Source of the DNA: Flavihumibacter fluminis
Lineage (GTDB): Bacteria; Bacteroidota; Bacteroidia; Chitinophagales; Chitinophagaceae
Length of the DNA stretch: 64,000 nucleotides
Direction: 5' to 3'
NCBI RefSeq assembly: GCF_021491375.1
Contig: NZ_JAKEVY010000001.1
Location: forward strand, 248,001 to 312,000
Both the position numbers and the translations under genes were made by a program. Below the pieces are notes generated by a model. The model saw only the letters and a list, made by a program, of their open reading frames with translations. It did not search any database and was not told the DNA's origin. Shown one piece after another: positions 17,395 through 27,305 of the stretch (within the stretch, counting starts at the first letter, position 1; each line of letters starts with the position of its first letter).

Positions 17395-20300
17395 TTAGTT
17401 TTTACTTCCATTTTTAAAACGGAGGTTCAGGTTAAATCCAAGCGTACGAGCTGTTGGCAAACTGGTTCCTTCAATTCCAAGATAATTGATGTTAGCACCA
17501 AATGACGCTTCTGGATCGATGTTATCGGTTTTCTTCATAAGGTAAAACAGGTTACGTCCAACCAATGAAAGGGTTGCGCCTCTGAACAGGGGAACCTTGT
17601 TGAAGAGGTTATCCGGGAAGTTATAAGCCAGGTTAACCTGACGCAGTTTCACGAAATCACCATCCAGTACATTGGTTTTGGTAATTCTACGAGCAAGCTC
17701 AGTGTAGTAAGACTGCGCATCAGCTGCAGTAGTGTTCTGCTGACCATTCTCGAGGAATCCTACAGTAATACCAGTTTCACGACCTTCCAGAGTCATCTTG
17801 TGCAAGCCACGAGTCATAGCATAGTGCTGGGTAGCTGACAGGATCTTGTTTCCATAGTTGAAATCAATCAGGAAAGAGAAAGTGAAACGCTTATAGTTGA
17901 ATTCGTTGTTCCATCCACCATAGTGAGTAGGCAGTGTACTTCCCATTGGGATCAGGTTACCACGGAGTGGCAAACCAGATCCATCCACCAGGATGTCACC
18001 TTTGGCATCATAACGATAATCAAATGCAAAGATCTGAGGACCGGCCATACCTACTGCATAAGCAGTAACCGCGTTACCAATTACGGCACGGTTGGTACCC
18101 AGGTTCAGATTGGTTCCGTTTGGATTGGTAGCCAGGATTTTGTTCTTAACATAGGTGAAGTTCAAAGAAGAAGTCCAGCTAAAGTTCTTGGTCTGTACCG
18201 GAATAGCGGTCAGCTGAACTTCAACGCCTTTGTTCTGAGTTGAACCGGTAGCAACGAAACCACTGGTGAAACCAGAAGAAATACTATAAGAAGCAGGCAT
18301 GATCTCGTCTCTTGTTTCGCGGGTATAAGCTGCGAAGTCAAGGTTCAAACGGCTGTTGAAGAAACGCAAATCAAATCCAACTTCAAACTCTGTTACTGCA
18401 AATGGACGCAACAGACCATTCGGAAGCGATTGGCTATAGTTACCTAATGGAAGACCATTATACGTGTTACCTAAGCTATAATACAGAGAGGTAGTGTAAG
18501 GACGCTGAGGCTCACCACTGGTTTGTGCAAATGAAGCTCTGAACTTACCATAGTTTAATGCTTTCGCATTTAGCAAATCATGGAATACAAAGCTCGCTGA
18601 AACAGAGGGAGTGAAGATACCCGCAACATCTGTTGGGAATGTTGAGTACGCATCATAACGACCAGTAGTACTCAGGGTAATCAGGTTTTTGTAAGCAAAA
18701 TCAAGTGAGTAGAAGGCAGAATTCACCTGCTGCTTGGAGAAACCATAACCTCTGTTAAAGTTCACTACGTTGTTGAACGTGTACTGGTAGGGTACGATGA
18801 ACGGACCACCACCAACTGAAATGTTTTCATTTCTGTTAACACGCTTGTTGGCACCAAGTGTAAAGTCCATGGAAATATCATCAGTCAGGTCACGATTACC
18901 ACCCACCAACAGTTCATAGTTAATCTCAGTGATCTGAGACTTTCCGATGCCGTTCAAACTACCGCGACGATCCTGCGAGTAGGCAGTTCCCCAGGGTGTT
19001 ACACTGAAACTATTGTCATCAGAATTATCATATCCCATACGACCCTGAACATACAACCACTTGAATATGTCGTACTTTACAGATGGAGTTACGATTATAC
19101 GACGACGGCCCAGGTCATTTCTGAATTGATTTACTACGAAATAGGGGTTGGTAACGAAAATATCATCACTGAAAACAACTTCGTTTCCAGTTGTTGGATC
19201 AAATCCGGGAGCCAACCAGCGAATGTCAACGTTGTTGGCCAGGAAGAAACCATTGTTGGCATTCAACGGACCATCACTCAGGTAAGGGCGATTCTGAGAA
19301 CGTTCATCAATATAATTACCAATCATGCTGATGCTCAGTTTATCGGTAATTCTTTGTGTGAAGTTCATATTTACCGTATTCCGCTTCAATCCACTGTTTT
19401 CCAAAATGGATTTGCTATCCAGGTTAGAGAAGCTGATACGGAAATTACCCATATCACCACCTCTTGAGAAAGCAACGGTATTCGTCATACTGGGAGCCAC
19501 CCTATAAAAATTATTGATATTTCCACTTACTGCTGAATAAGGACGGGTAGAACCATCAAACTGGGTGATGGGTGAACCATCCAAACGAGCACCCCAGCTC
19601 AAACGGGCAGTGGTTTGTGCAGCAGCAGCACTACCTGGCTTTTGTCCTCCTACACCCTGACCATATACCGTCTGGAAATCGGTGAAATCCAGCGCACGGT
19701 CAGACATGTAGTTGAGGTTATAATCAATATTATAATCACCTCTTTTTGCACTCTTGGTAGTAATTACAATTACACCATTGGTAGCACGGTTACCGTACAA
19801 GGCTGAAGCTGACTGGCCTTTCAGCACGGTCATACTTTCAATATCATCCGGGTTCAGGTTACCCAGACCATCTCCGTTGTCAGCACCACCCCACTCACCG
19901 GCTGCACCACGCTGCACGTTCTGCATGGGTACACCATTGATTACGATCAGGGGAGCACCTGCACCGTTCATAGAAGGCATACCGCGAAGCAACAGCTTGG
20001 ATGTACCACCGGGACCAGAGGATGTGCTGGACACTTTCAAACCGGAAACGCGACCAGCCAGGGCATTACCCACGTTGGTTTCACGTCCCACTGAAAGGGC
20101 ATCATTTTTTACAGTTGTTACCGCGTAACCTACTTTCCTGGCCTCTTTTACGATACCAAGGGCAGTTACTACCACTTCATCCAGGTTCCCTTCACCCAGA
20201 TCAAGTGACAGCATCAAGCTGTTTTCGTTGGCATCCACCGAAACGGTTTTGGTGGTGTAGCCAACCGAACTAATGTCTAATTGAAATGCTCCCTCAGGTA

Positions 20301-20487
20301 CCGTCATGGTAAAGGAGCCGTTGGCGTCGGTCACCGCCGAGAAATTCTTCCCTTTCACTTTAAGCGTGGCAGAAGGAATTCCTGCTCCGGTCTTAGAATC
20401 TTTCAATAAGCCGGATAATTGCCTGGTTTGTGCTGACAGTACCGAACTGAATAACAGCATCAGCACGAGCAGTCTTAATTCTCTCAT
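17395..20487 (-). CDS. SusC/RagA family TonB-dependent outer-membrane channel (second pair, no STN domain)
   Basis: A 1030-residue TonB-dependent transporter. After a signal peptide (about 1-19) comes a carboxypeptidase-regulatory-like domain (about 22-105), then LDEVVVTALGI (TonB box/SusC signature). The plug (KLLLRGMPSM, VLKGQSASALYGNRATNGVI) and a 22-strand barrel follow, ending in an aromatic-rich strand LGFNLNLRF. It imports ligand with the SusD partner encoded 11 bp downstream. Unlike the first SusC it has no STN domain, so it should not signal to FecR. It probably has its own promoter: the 130-bp gap upstream holds palindromes and a TATACTTG box. Confidence 0.95.
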   Translation of the reverse strand: MRELRLLVLMLLFSSVLSAQTRQLSGLLKDSKTGAGIPSATLKVKGKNFSAVTDANGSFTMTVPEGAFQLDISSVGYTTKTVSVDANENSLMLSLDLGEGNLDEVVVTALGIVKEARKVGYAVTTVKNDALSVGRETNVGNALAGRVSGLKVSSTSSGPGGTSKLLLRGMPSMNGAGAPLIVINGVPMQNVQRGAAGEWGGADNGDGLGNLNPDDIESMTVLKGQSASALYGNRATNGVIVITTKSAKRGDYNIDYNLNYMSDRALDFTDFQTVYGQGVGGQKPGSAAAAQTTARLSWGARLDGSPITQFDGSTRPYSAVSGNINNFYRVAPSMTNTVAFSRGGDMGNFRISFSNLDSKSILENSGLKRNTVNMNFTQRITDKLSISMIGNYIDERSQNRPYLSDGPLNANNGFFLANNVDIRWLAPGFDPTTGNEVVFSDDIFVTNPYFVVNQFRNDLGRRRIIVTPSVKYDIFKWLYVQGRMGYDNSDDNSFSVTPWGTAYSQDRRGSLNGIGKSQITEINYELLVGGNRDLTDDISMDFTLGANKRVNRNENISVGGGPFIVPYQYTFNNVVNFNRGYGFSKQQVNSAFYSLDFAYKNLITLSTTGRYDAYSTFPTDVAGIFTPSVSASFVFHDLLNAKALNYGKFRASFAQTSGEPQRPYTTSLYYSLGNTYNGLPLGNYSQSLPNGLLRPFAVTEFEVGFDLRFFNSRLNLDFAAYTRETRDEIMPASYSISSGFTSGFVATGSTQNKGVEVQLTAIPVQTKNFSWTSSLNFTYVKNKILATNPNGTNLNLGTNRAVIGNAVTAYAVGMAGPQIFAFDYRYDAKGDILVDGSGLPLRGNLIPMGSTLPTHYGGWNNEFNYKRFTFSFLIDFNYGNKILSATQHYAMTRGLHKMTLEGRETGITVGFLENGQQNTTAADAQSYYTELARRITKTNVLDGDFVKLRQVNLAYNFPDNLFNKVPLFRGATLSLVGRNLFYLMKKTDNIDPEASFGANINYLGIEGTSLPTARTLGFNLNLRFKNGSKN

Positions 20488-20527
20488 TATGCAATTGGTT
20501 TAATGATGAAAAAATGGACTTGATTGC

Positions 20528-20535
20528 CAAGTATA
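20528..20535 (-). promoter_or_regulatory. Candidate -7 box for second SusC/SusD operon
   Basis: TATACTTG on the minus strand matches TAnnTTTG at 7 of 8 positions, about 40 bp before the SusC start. No good -33 TTG is seen at normal spacing; the palindromes at 20560-20589 sit just upstream, which would suit an activator. Confidence 0.3.
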
Positions 20536-20559
20536 TTTTCGTGTTACATCATTAAGTGA

Positions 20560-20589
20560 CTCATAATGAGATCTTGTAACAAGTTGTTA
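20560..20589. promoter_or_regulatory. Cluster of short perfect palindromes upstream of second SusC
   Basis: CTCATAATGAG (20560-20570) and TAACAAGTTGTTA (20577-20589) are both perfect inverted repeats around one base. The second overlaps CTTGTAACAAG (20573-20583). They lie 25-55 bp upstream of the candidate -7 box and may be activator or repressor sites. Confidence 0.35.
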
Positions 20590-20617
20590 AAGATTTTTTT
20601 TTAGATTTTTGATCTTT

Positions 20618-22036
20618 TTAAAAAACCAGGGCAAGTGCCGGAGTGGTACCCAATTCTTTTCTCAAACTCGCTGGTAATTCGACTGTCACCTGGTTTCCTA
20701 AAACTTTGTATTTCAATTTTTTACCGGTTTGCAACTCCCTAATACCCGCCTTTCCGGGTAAATTGGTTGTCCAGCTAATGGTAGCCGGTATCTCCTCTCC
20801 TTTTATAAGCTGGATCGCATAACTGGCCGATCCATCCTTTGCTTTGGTAAAAAACAGATCCCCTTCTGCATAATGATCCATCGTCCGGGTGCCGTAAATC
20901 GCCTTCCCGTTTTTGTTTAACCATTGACCAATTTCCTTTAAACGGGCGATGGCTTCTTCCTGCAACAATCCCTCCGCAGTAGGCCCAACCCCCAGTAAAA
21001 GACTGCCTCCTTTGGCTACAATCTCAACCAATGTATGTACCACCTGGCTGGTTGATTTGTATTTTTCATTTGGTACATATCCCCAGGCAGCTCCCAGTGT
21101 AATACAACTTTCCCAGGGATGATCCAGCTTGGTAGCAGGAATGCGCTGCTCCGGGGTCTGGTAATTCTCGTACGGACCATGAACAGTTCTGTCCACCACC
21201 AGCAAGCCGGGTTGTTTAGCCCTGGCATTGCGGGCAATAGTTGCCATATCAATATCCTGGCTCCATTCCGGAATGGCTGCTCCCCAGCTCCGCACCTCTT
21301 CATTCACTGTTTCGAGCGGACGAACCCACCCCCCATCCAACCAGAGGATATCCACTTTGCCATAATTACTCATCAACTCATCAATCTGGTTGTGGGTATA
21401 TTTTTTAAAGGCTTCCCATCTCCAGGGAAATTTCCGGATATCGTAGTTATTATTCCTATTAGGGGTAGCATACATCGGCCACCAGTAATTTTCAGAATGC
21501 CAGTCGGGTTTACTGAAATAAGCCCCGATCATCATGCCTTTATTCCGGAACGCTTCAAATACATATTTTGCCACATCCGCCTTTGGGTTGGATGCAAAGG
21601 GTCCCTTGGCGATGGAGTAATCAGATTGTTTGGTATCAAACATCGCAAAGCCATCATGGTGTTTGGTGGTAAACACCAGGTATTTCATTCCAGCTGCATC
21701 TGCTGCCGATGCCCACTGATCGGGGCTGAATTTTACCGGATTGAATTGTTTGCTCAGTCCCCAATACCATTTCTTGAATTCACCATAATCAGAGGTACTG
21801 TCGCGCGTGATCCAATCTTCCGAACAGAGCGCCCAGGATTCAATCATACCCGGTACCGCATATACACCCCAGTGGATAATCATACCAAATTTCTGATCCC
21901 TCCAGGATTCCAGTTTTTCTTTTACCTGCGGATCAGTTGGCCATTCATACTGTGAAGACTGATGATGCAGATTCCCTTGCGCAACTACTGATGCTGAAAA
22001 CAATAAGCTGGTGATACTTAGTAAAATCAATTTCAT
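20618..22036 (-). CDS. Alpha-L-fucosidase, GH29
   Basis: A 472-residue secreted glycosidase that removes terminal alpha-L-fucose. The start at 22036 gives signal peptide MKLILLSITSLLFSASVVAQ and is preceded by CAGGAG, a rare clear ribosome site here. A further in-frame start at 22105 would lie inside the SusD gene and is rejected. The catalytic domain shows KFGMIIHWGVYAVPG, VFTTKHHDGFAMFDT, then VDILWLDGGW with predicted nucleophile Asp 234. It follows the first SusD gene by 10 bp, so it belongs to the sigma/FecR-controlled operon, and fucosylated glycan is the likely substrate. No other glycosidase is present in the operon. Confidence 0.92.
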   Translation of the reverse strand: MKLILLSITSLLFSASVVAQGNLHHQSSQYEWPTDPQVKEKLESWRDQKFGMIIHWGVYAVPGMIESWALCSEDWITRDSTSDYGEFKKWYWGLSKQFNPVKFSPDQWASAADAAGMKYLVFTTKHHDGFAMFDTKQSDYSIAKGPFASNPKADVAKYVFEAFRNKGMMIGAYFSKPDWHSENYWWPMYATPNRNNNYDIRKFPWRWEAFKKYTHNQIDELMSNYGKVDILWLDGGWVRPLETVNEEVRSWGAAIPEWSQDIDMATIARNARAKQPGLLVVDRTVHGPYENYQTPEQRIPATKLDHPWESCITLGAAWGYVPNEKYKSTSQVVHTLVEIVAKGGSLLLGVGPTAEGLLQEEAIARLKEIGQWLNKNGKAIYGTRTMDHYAEGDLFFTKAKDGSASYAIQLIKGEEIPATISWTTNLPGKAGIRELQTGKKLKYKVLGNQVTVELPASLRKELGTTPALALVF

Positions 22037-22046
22037 ATACTCCTGT

Positions 22047-23642
22047 TTATCGGACTTGCCAGAAAATGGGAAAGTACGTCTTATCCTTATCCCGAACTGC
22101 CACATAATTCACATTATACGTTACTTCATTACCCGGGTACAATAAGCGCCTTGGAGGCAAGGGTGCCTGTGGCTGACTGTTCACCCGGAATTCCAGTTTC
22201 GGATAACCTGTTCTTCTCAATTCCGCCCATGCCTGGTTGGCCTGCAAGAATCCAAAATGTACCCATCGCTGAGTGGCGATCTTTCTGTATTTATCTTCTG
22301 CACTTCCGGCTAAGCGAACGCTTTCCTGTTGTAAAAAAGCTTCCATGGATTCCGGGTTCGGCCTCGGCTCCGGTCTTTTAAAACTACTGTTAAGTCTGTT
22401 CAGGTAATAATAAAACCGGGTCGACTGCCGAATGCCAAGTTTAAAATACATATCGGGATCACCTCCTCCCCATCGCAGGAAGGCCTCCGCTTTCAGAAAA
22501 CTTACTTCAGCAGCCGTCATCAGAATCCCTGGAATATGAGGATTAAATATAAACGTGGCAGAATCCAAAATAGCAAACTTGCCCAGGTTAACCTGTTGCT
22601 GCTCCAGTGACCACTTTACTGGTAATGCTCTGTATTCTTCATTTGGCACAAATCCAGCTCCGGTACTTACGCCAAACTTATCAAACAATACCGGTATTCG
22701 TGGATCAGCTGCCGGCAGTAACACTTCTTCCAGCAAATGCTGAGGTGCGGAATAATTTGTTAATTCGGTTAATGCAAACCGTAAGTCCAGTGTATTGTCG
22801 GCTAAGGGTGCCAGTAATATATCTTCCTGCTCCACATTGTAATCTGCTTCCTCACTTAATAGTGGATTCACTACCGTATTGGTCAGCAGCTCCGTTACCT
22901 GCGCTTTAGCATAGGTTTCATTTACATGTGATATCCGCATGAGCAGGCGCAGACGCAACGCATTTGCATAACGCTGCCATTTTTGAAGATTTCCGTTTAA
23001 TAAGATATCCTGGGTCCGGAATAAATTAGCCGTTGCTGGGTCTGGTGCAAGGGCAGCAAAATATGCATTCAACACTTTCAACTGCTCGATGGCCTCTTGA
23101 TAGATGTCTGCCGCGTCGTCGAATTTCGCCATTTTGGCTTCTCCACTTGCATTCAGACTACCGGCTTCGGTGAAGGGGATATCACCCCAGAGATCTACCA
23201 TCTGACAGGCCTGATCATAAAAGATAACTTTTGCTGCATTTAGAAACAGGCTCGCTTTTTCTTTTTCCACCGCAGGCAAATCCCGGTGAATTTTTTGCAT
23301 CTCCCTGTAAAGCGCCATGGTTCCTGTACCACTTCCAACCGGACGATAAAAATCATTCCACCTGCTTTCAATGTAACTTGGATTCTGCCAATAAACGCCT
23401 GGTGTATTTAAATAACCAACGGTCTGACTGTAGATTCCTGAGTGCATCACCACAAAGGTTCTCATCTCCCAGTAAGAGGGCCTGATCCGGTAATTATTCA
23501 GCATTTCTGTAAACAGCTTTTCAACCCTTGCCGTTGTGAGCTGATCCGGATCATTATACAAGCGCTCCAGCTTCTTGGAACAACCGGTTCCAAGAAATCC
23601 TGCTACCAGCAGCAATAACATATGATGAATAATCCTTCCCAT
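22047..23642 (-). CDS. SusD/RagB family outer-membrane lipoprotein (first pair)
   Basis: A 531-residue lipoprotein with signal peptide and lipobox FLGTGC, followed by SKKLERLYNDPDQLT. SusD-type helical repeats follow, including YANALRLRLLMRIS, DPRIPVLFD, MTAAEVSFLKAEAFLRWG and QANQAWAELRRTGYP. It should bind glycan at the cell surface and cap the SusC channel encoded 2 bp upstream. The fucosidase gene follows. It is only distantly like the SusD of the second pair, so the two pairs probably take different ligands. Confidence 0.92.
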   Translation of the reverse strand: MGRIIHHMLLLLVAGFLGTGCSKKLERLYNDPDQLTTARVEKLFTEMLNNYRIRPSYWEMRTFVVMHSGIYSQTVGYLNTPGVYWQNPSYIESRWNDFYRPVGSGTGTMALYREMQKIHRDLPAVEKEKASLFLNAAKVIFYDQACQMVDLWGDIPFTEAGSLNASGEAKMAKFDDAADIYQEAIEQLKVLNAYFAALAPDPATANLFRTQDILLNGNLQKWQRYANALRLRLLMRISHVNETYAKAQVTELLTNTVVNPLLSEEADYNVEQEDILLAPLADNTLDLRFALTELTNYSAPQHLLEEVLLPAADPRIPVLFDKFGVSTGAGFVPNEEYRALPVKWSLEQQQVNLGKFAILDSATFIFNPHIPGILMTAAEVSFLKAEAFLRWGGGDPDMYFKLGIRQSTRFYYYLNRLNSSFKRPEPRPNPESMEAFLQQESVRLAGSAEDKYRKIATQRWVHFGFLQANQAWAELRRTGYPKLEFRVNSQPQAPLPPRRLLYPGNEVTYNVNYVAVRDKDKTYFPIFWQVR

Positions 23643-23644
23643 TT

Positions 23645-26600
23645 CTAAAAGCCCATTTGAATGGAAACGCCAATACTCCTGGTGGCAGCAGTGGTTCCGT
23701 CATCGATGCTCTGTCTTGTCCAGGATGTTCCAATCGGTGTTTCCGGGTCCAGGTTTTCCAGCGTGCGCCACAGGTAAAACAAATTTCGTCCGATCAATGA
23801 CAAGCGCATGGATTGAATTTTCCATTTTGTCAGTTGCTTTGAAGACAATGAATAACTTAAAGACGCTTCCCTCATTTTCAGATAACTGTTATCATAGATC
23901 GCTCCCTCTTCATTTAAAGCGTTTGGTCCCCAATAAAACATGTTCATATAATAATAGGCAGCATCTACAATTTGTGTATTCGGCTTGCCATCCAGTCCTA
24001 CTCCCGGAAGGATAATTCCATCCCTGTAAATTTTGGCACCACCCGGAGCCTGCTGCTGATGATTCGCCAATGCTACCTTCTGCCCGTTTGGATCAATATA
24101 GTAGGGCAACCCTCCGTATTTTTCATTTCTGTATTTCAGGGTGGATTCATACATGCCAGCACCTAAATTATACTTCAATGCAGGTGATACCAACTGTCCG
24201 CCTATGCGGTAATCCATCATCAGATCCAGGCTGAACGACCGATACCGGATACTGTTCATCCATCCTCCTATCAGATCCGGCATGATATTACCTGCTTTTT
24301 TATACCGGGTATTATCTATGATATAAAGACCGTTTGCCCCTACGATTGGCTGCCCTTCCGCATTTGTTTTTTTCGGGTATACATAAATGTTACCTACTCT
24401 TTTCCCTTCTTCCGCCATGATCCGGATAGCTCCCTGTTCCATTTCCTGGTACACCATTTCCTTCACCCCATCAGCCAGCATCATGGTTCGGGTTGATACA
24501 TAGGAAAGATTGATGCCGGTTTTCCAATGAAACTGCTTGCCTGATACAGGTATCGCATCCAATCCTAATTCAATTCCGGATGACCTTAAAGCTCCACTGT
24601 TTACCAACCTTGAACCGGCACCCATACTAACAGGTACGGTTAACTGTAATATCTGATCATGCGTCTGGTTCTGATACCAGGTGAAGTTTATTCCTAACCG
24701 GTTATTCAAGGCTACTGCTTCTATCCCCAGTTCAACTTCCTGTTTGCGCTCCGGACGTATGGAGTTATTGCCATATCTCGTCTGCGGCTGCTGGGTAGAA
24801 ACATTTCCATTCAACGTGGGCAATACCTGCTGATTATACGTAATGGCAGCTGTATAAGGTGGCGGTGCATTTCCTACAAATCCATAACTCGCCCGGAATT
24901 TGGCATAATTCAGAAAGGAAGGCAGCTTCAATACTTCATGCAGTAGCACACTTCCGTTTAAGGATGGATAGAAATAACTGTTTTTTCCGGGCGGCAATGT
25001 AGATGAATACTCCTGCCGGGCAGTTAGCTCCAGGAAATAACTGTTCTTCCAGGACGCCTGTGCAAATCCCAGATAGGCATATCGCAAACTATTGATCCGA
25101 TTGGTTCGGTTGATCAATGGCCCGAATGAATTACTGAGATTAAACCAGTTCTCTTTTACCAGTCCCGCTGAAGTAGTGGATATCTGATCCGTATACTTTT
25201 CTTCTCTCACCTGGTAGCCCGCATTTAAACTGACCCGCCAATTGGCATCAAGCTTCTTTTCATAGGTTGCGAGCGCATCTCCATAAATCAAACTATACCT
25301 TCCTTCCGAATTACCATAATGTCCTGTGCTGGTTATTCCATTAAACTCTTCCGGGTATTCACTGAAGTTGCGGGTATCAATCTGCAAACTGGTAAAATCC
25401 TGTCCCACCCTTGCCCTGAAACTCAATGCTTCATTCAATTTATAATTGATGGTGGCTACACTGAAAAGGCGGTTCTGATCTTCCAGTTCACGGTTTCTGA
25501 GCTGCGTCCACAACAAATTGAGGGCTTCCACTTTTACCGGGTACTGAAATGCTTCTTCGGGGTTACGAACCGATTGATCCCAGGGCACCCATTTATATCC
25601 CTGGCTGGTTTTATAGTTGTCAAACAACATATTGGTTCTATCAGCCCGGCTTAGGAAACCATCATAAGCTGCCACTACCCGGGTTAATTGCAGGGGACGA
25701 TTCAACACCCTGCTGTTCACCCAACTGAATACCACATCTGCACTGAGTTTGGGTGATATCTTATATTGTGTATTCAGGAAAAAGGTGGTTCGCTGGAGAT
25801 TGCCTCCTACCTGGATTCCCTTGTAATCATTACGTGTTAATGCCAACCGGTAACTTGCTTTCTCCGTCTGATCAGCAAAGGATATATTGAAGATGGAATT
25901 CATTCCCGTACGAAAGAAATCCCTGTAATTATTTGGCTGCGGACTATAACGCTGCCGGCTTCCATCCCACCAGGGTACTTCCTGGCCTTCCATCCTCGGG
26001 CCAAATTGGGCCCAGGCCAGAAAATTAGGTCGCAGGTCATCTTCTTTGCCATCTCCATCTGTATCTGCCGGAATCCATCCCTCTTCGGTTGCTCCTGCTG
26101 CCAGGTTGCTGATTCTATCCAGGCCCGGACCAAACTCATTTTGAAACCTGGGAAGAAAAGCTGCCTTCTCCACTCCGAAAGAATAATTGAAATCAATGCC
26201 CATTCCTTTTCGTTGCGCTCCTTTTTTGGAAGTGATAACCACCACACCATTTGCAGCCTCCGAGCCATACAAAGCAGTAGCGCTTGCCCCTTTCAGGATG
26301 GTAATACTTTCAATATCCAATGGATTGATGTCCAGTATGCCATTTCCCCGAATCCGCTGATCTGTCCAGTAGCCCTGGTTATTGATACCTTCAGTTCCTT
26401 TCTCATTGATGTTGCGGATCACTGCACCATCTAATATATACAACGGCTGCGCATTAAAATTCAACGAATTAAGTCCCCTGATCTGCACCTGTACTGCACT
26501 GGTAGCTCCTCCTGGAGCAGTGGTAATCCGAACCCCTGCTGCTTTTCCATATAAGGCTGCCGCAAAATTGGTATTACCCACCCGATTGAGATCATCTGCA

Positions 26601-27271
26601 TCAACTGTACTGATCGAATACCCCAGGCTTTTCTTTTCGCGGTGAACACCCAGGGAGGTTATGACCACTTCCTCCATTTCTTTCTGCACCGGGTTGAGAA
26701 TTACCTGTAAAAACTGGTTCGTTTTTATCTGCTTTCGCTCTGTTTGATACCCTATGGAGCTGATCCTGATTTCAGCAGCTCCGGTATAAGGAAGGGAAAA
26801 TTTTCCATCTGCATCAGTAGTTACCCCAATCCAGCGATTATCCTGGTAGATTTCAATACTGGCATTGGGGATAACCTCCCCCTGGGCGGAAATCACTTTG
26901 CCCTGCAGGCTGCTTTTTTCGGCAACAACAGGAGCCTGACCTATCGACAGGGTTGTTTCCTGTGATTCAATGATTACAAAGGTGTTGGTATTTACCTGCT
27001 TGAAACTAAGGCCTGATTCACTCAGCAGGCAGCTGAGGATTTTCTCTACCGGCAGGTTTTTATCCGGACAGGGATTTACTTTTTTATCTCCAAAAGATTT
27101 GTGTGCAAATAAAAAATAGGCGCCTTTTTTCTCGTGGAGTTCGCGAAGGATAGCAAAAAGGGGCCTTTGCTGAGTCTCCTGTGCAAAAGCACTGTAGCCT
27201 CCAAAACTCATGAAGAGCATGAGTAATAGTAACCCTACATCAATTATATTGGTGGCACAGGATTTACGCAT
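23645..27271 (-). CDS. SusC/RagA TonB-dependent channel with STN signalling domain (first pair)
   Basis: A 1208-residue transporter. Signal peptide ends near FAQ (about 31); residues about 35-105 form an STN (secretin/TonB short N-terminal) domain. A carboxypeptidase-regulatory-like domain follows (SSLQGKVISAQGEVIPNASI, about 122-200), then MEEVVITSLGV and the plug (VQVQIRGLNSLN, ITILKGASATALYGSEAANG), then the barrel. An STN domain lets the loaded receptor talk to a periplasmic FecR domain. The gene lies 34 bp after fecR and before its SusD and the fucosidase, the usual trans-envelope signalling set-up. Confidence 0.95.
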   Translation of the reverse strand: MRKSCATNIIDVGLLLLMLFMSFGGYSAFAQETQQRPLFAILRELHEKKGAYFLFAHKSFGDKKVNPCPDKNLPVEKILSCLLSESGLSFKQVNTNTFVIIESQETTLSIGQAPVVAEKSSLQGKVISAQGEVIPNASIEIYQDNRWIGVTTDADGKFSLPYTGAAEIRISSIGYQTERKQIKTNQFLQVILNPVQKEMEEVVITSLGVHREKKSLGYSISTVDADDLNRVGNTNFAAALYGKAAGVRITTAPGGATSAVQVQIRGLNSLNFNAQPLYILDGAVIRNINEKGTEGINNQGYWTDQRIRGNGILDINPLDIESITILKGASATALYGSEAANGVVVITSKKGAQRKGMGIDFNYSFGVEKAAFLPRFQNEFGPGLDRISNLAAGATEEGWIPADTDGDGKEDDLRPNFLAWAQFGPRMEGQEVPWWDGSRQRYSPQPNNYRDFFRTGMNSIFNISFADQTEKASYRLALTRNDYKGIQVGGNLQRTTFFLNTQYKISPKLSADVVFSWVNSRVLNRPLQLTRVVAAYDGFLSRADRTNMLFDNYKTSQGYKWVPWDQSVRNPEEAFQYPVKVEALNLLWTQLRNRELEDQNRLFSVATINYKLNEALSFRARVGQDFTSLQIDTRNFSEYPEEFNGITSTGHYGNSEGRYSLIYGDALATYEKKLDANWRVSLNAGYQVREEKYTDQISTTSAGLVKENWFNLSNSFGPLINRTNRINSLRYAYLGFAQASWKNSYFLELTARQEYSSTLPPGKNSYFYPSLNGSVLLHEVLKLPSFLNYAKFRASYGFVGNAPPPYTAAITYNQQVLPTLNGNVSTQQPQTRYGNNSIRPERKQEVELGIEAVALNNRLGINFTWYQNQTHDQILQLTVPVSMGAGSRLVNSGALRSSGIELGLDAIPVSGKQFHWKTGINLSYVSTRTMMLADGVKEMVYQEMEQGAIRIMAEEGKRVGNIYVYPKKTNAEGQPIVGANGLYIIDNTRYKKAGNIMPDLIGGWMNSIRYRSFSLDLMMDYRIGGQLVSPALKYNLGAGMYESTLKYRNEKYGGLPYYIDPNGQKVALANHQQQAPGGAKIYRDGIILPGVGLDGKPNTQIVDAAYYYMNMFYWGPNALNEEGAIYDNSYLKMREASLSYSLSSKQLTKWKIQSMRLSLIGRNLFYLWRTLENLDPETPIGTSWTRQSIDDGTTAATRSIGVSIQMGF

Positions 27272-27288
27272 TCAATAGCAGTAGCAGT

Positions 27289-27304
27289 CTTTGGTTTACC
27301 AAAG
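27289..27304 (-). promoter_or_regulatory. Hairpin in the fecR-susC junction
   Basis: CTTTGG and CCAAAG are perfect 6-bp arms around four bases, inside the 34-bp gap between the fecR stop and the SusC start. There is no U-tract, so it is not a usual terminator. It may set relative mRNA levels of fecR and the much more abundant SusC. Confidence 0.35.
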
Positions 27305-27305
27305 C

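Noticed and set aside
20585-20617. A/T-rich stretch after the fucosidase gene as a terminator
   Set aside because: On the minus strand it gives runs of A and only a weak AAAGAT/ATCTTT pairing, with no U-tract after a stem.
21119-21955. A 278-codon plus-strand open frame inside the fucosidase gene
   Set aside because: The opposite strand holds all GH29 motifs in order, so this is a shadow frame.
22037-22105. N-terminal extension of the fucosidase
   Set aside because: It would lie inside the SusD gene and put 23 residues before a good signal peptide; the start at 22036 has a ribosome site.
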